DNA of 5,426 nt from GWB1-39-12 sp964435575. GTDB lineage: Bacteria; Patescibacteriota; Microgenomatia; UBA8517. Of the stretch, positions 4,814-5,426 are shown piece by piece. Made by a program: the position numbers and the translations under genes. Position 1 is the stretch's first letter; the number at the start of each line of letters is the position of its first letter. Below the pieces are notes generated by a model. The model did no database searches and was not told the DNA's origin. It saw nothing but the letters and a program-made list of their open reading frames with translations. The stretch covers positions 1 through 5,426 of the forward strand of contig CAYSZS010000038.1 in the NCBI GenBank assembly GCA_964435575.1. The letters run 5' to 3'.

Positions 4814-5426
4814 TTAAGCTAAAGGAAGCGTTACAGTAAAGATAGAACCTTTACCTATTTCACTTACTACTTCAATTTTACCTTTATGATGCGTTATAAT
4901 TTCTTTAGCAATAGCCAACCCTAATCCATAGCCGTCTATTTGTGTCTTACTTCTGGAAACGTCAGCTCTGTAAAACCTGTCAAATATATATGGCAAATCT
5001 TCCTCACTTATACCTACACCCATGTCCTTTATCTTTATTTGACCACCACCCTCAATGGTGGCAGTACTCACCGCAATAGAATCGCCTTTTTTGCTGTATT
5101 TAATAGCGTTATCGAGAAGTATTATCAATAGGTCAACTAACCTATCCCTGTCACCCAGTACCTCAAAATTATTTCCATTTTCCTTTATTTTTATATTCGA
5201 CTTAATAGCCTTTGCTTTTATCCTTCCAATTGACTCACTTATAACACTTTCAATTTCCACCTTCTTAAATTCAGAATTGCCATTTATCTTTTTATACTGT
5301 GCCAAGAGAAGTAAAGATTCTGCTAGCTGCTGAAGCTTGTTAGTTTCTAACAGGCTCTCTTCTACCAAGGTTTTAGCTTTTGTTAAGTTTGGTTTTTTAT
5401 TACGCAGGTAAACTTCAAAGGCACTT
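4814..5426 (-). CDS. Sensor histidine kinase, C-terminal part (5' end outside window)
   Basis: The frame runs off the right edge; about 203 residues are visible, starting SAFEVYLRNKKPNLTKAKTL. This first part matches the second helix of a HisKA dimerisation domain (ETNKLQQLAESLLLLAQ); the phospho-acceptor His should lie about ten residues beyond the edge. The catalytic HATPase_c domain is complete: N box LLIILLDNAIKYS, G1 box DMGVGI, F box YIFDRFYRAD, G2 box GYGLGLAIAKEI, and the closing GKIEVVSEIGKGSIFTVTLPLA. It is a class I kinase of the PhoR/BaeS/CiaH style. A response regulator gene is expected just upstream. A 47-nt gap separates its stop from the adaptor start and I see no terminator there, so kinase and efflux genes are probably one transcript, suggesting signal-controlled, possibly self-reinforcing export. 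The apparent TTG start at 5368 is only an internal Leu codon. Confidence 0.93.
   Translation of the reverse strand, partial: SAFEVYLRNKKPNLTKAKTLVEESLLETNKLQQLAESLLLLAQYKKINGNSEFKKVEIESVISESIGRIKAKAIKSNIKIKENGNNFEVLGDRDRLVDLLIILLDNAIKYSKKGDSIAVSTATIEGGGQIKIKDMGVGISEEDLPYIFDRFYRADVSRSKTQIDGYGLGLAIAKEIITHHKGKIEVVSEIGKGSIFTVTLPLA

Noticed and set aside
4477..4839. Plus-strand 120-codon frame opposite the adaptor N-terminus
   Set aside because: Shadow of the adaptor coding strand with no ribosome site or domain.
1..5426. CRISPR array, tRNA or rRNA genes, transposase
   Set aside because: No regularly spaced repeats, cloverleaf or rRNA-like segments, and no transposase motif were found on either strand.

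Overview
The window is AT-rich and reads almost entirely on the minus strand. Its core is a compact efflux-type operon (read 5'->3' on the minus strand, i.e. from right to left): the C-terminal part of a two-component sensor histidine kinase (running off the right edge), a MacA/HlyD-like membrane-fusion (adaptor) protein, a MacB/LolD-type ABC ATPase, a MacB/FtsX-type ABC permease, and a small membrane-anchored DUF5666-like protein. The gene set, the low GC, the short intergenic gaps and the Gly/Gln-rich secreted linkers resemble Patescibacteria (CPR, e.g. Microgenomates/Parcubacteria), but this is an inference from gene style and not proven. TAA, TAG and TGA all serve as stops and there is no in-frame TGA, so the standard bacterial code 11 fits and there is no sign of TGA-as-glycine recoding.

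Layout: 4814-5426 kinase (partial, lacks its phospho-acceptor histidine region); 3354-4766 adaptor with a 100-N assembly gap in its glycine-rich tail; 2617-3339 ATPase; 1419-2639 permease, overlapping the ATPase end by 23 nt; 927-1361 DUF5666-like protein with a very strong ribosome binding site. Immediately after the DUF5666 stop, at 515-922, lies the last ~120 codons of a comM/yifB (Mg-chelatase-like AAA+) gene with no N-terminal ATPase portion, carrying a short palindromic element inside its frame and a second inverted repeat at its broken edge. It is followed by a probable Rho-independent terminator at 451-474.

The left 430 bases look like degraded or convergent DNA: a minus-strand open tail of an unrecognised gene (286-426) without a start codon but followed directly by a good hairpin (258-285), and a plus-strand tiny membrane-protein frame (35-176) that appears to be broken by one extra A.

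Functionally, the kinase (with a response regulator presumably outside the window) probably controls export or cell-envelope remodelling by the adaptor/ATPase/permease complex; the DUF5666 protein is likely a surface-anchored accessory. I see no wholly new system. The points most worth a second look are the operon's junction with the truncated comM, the likely false assembly gap, and the small broken frames at the left.
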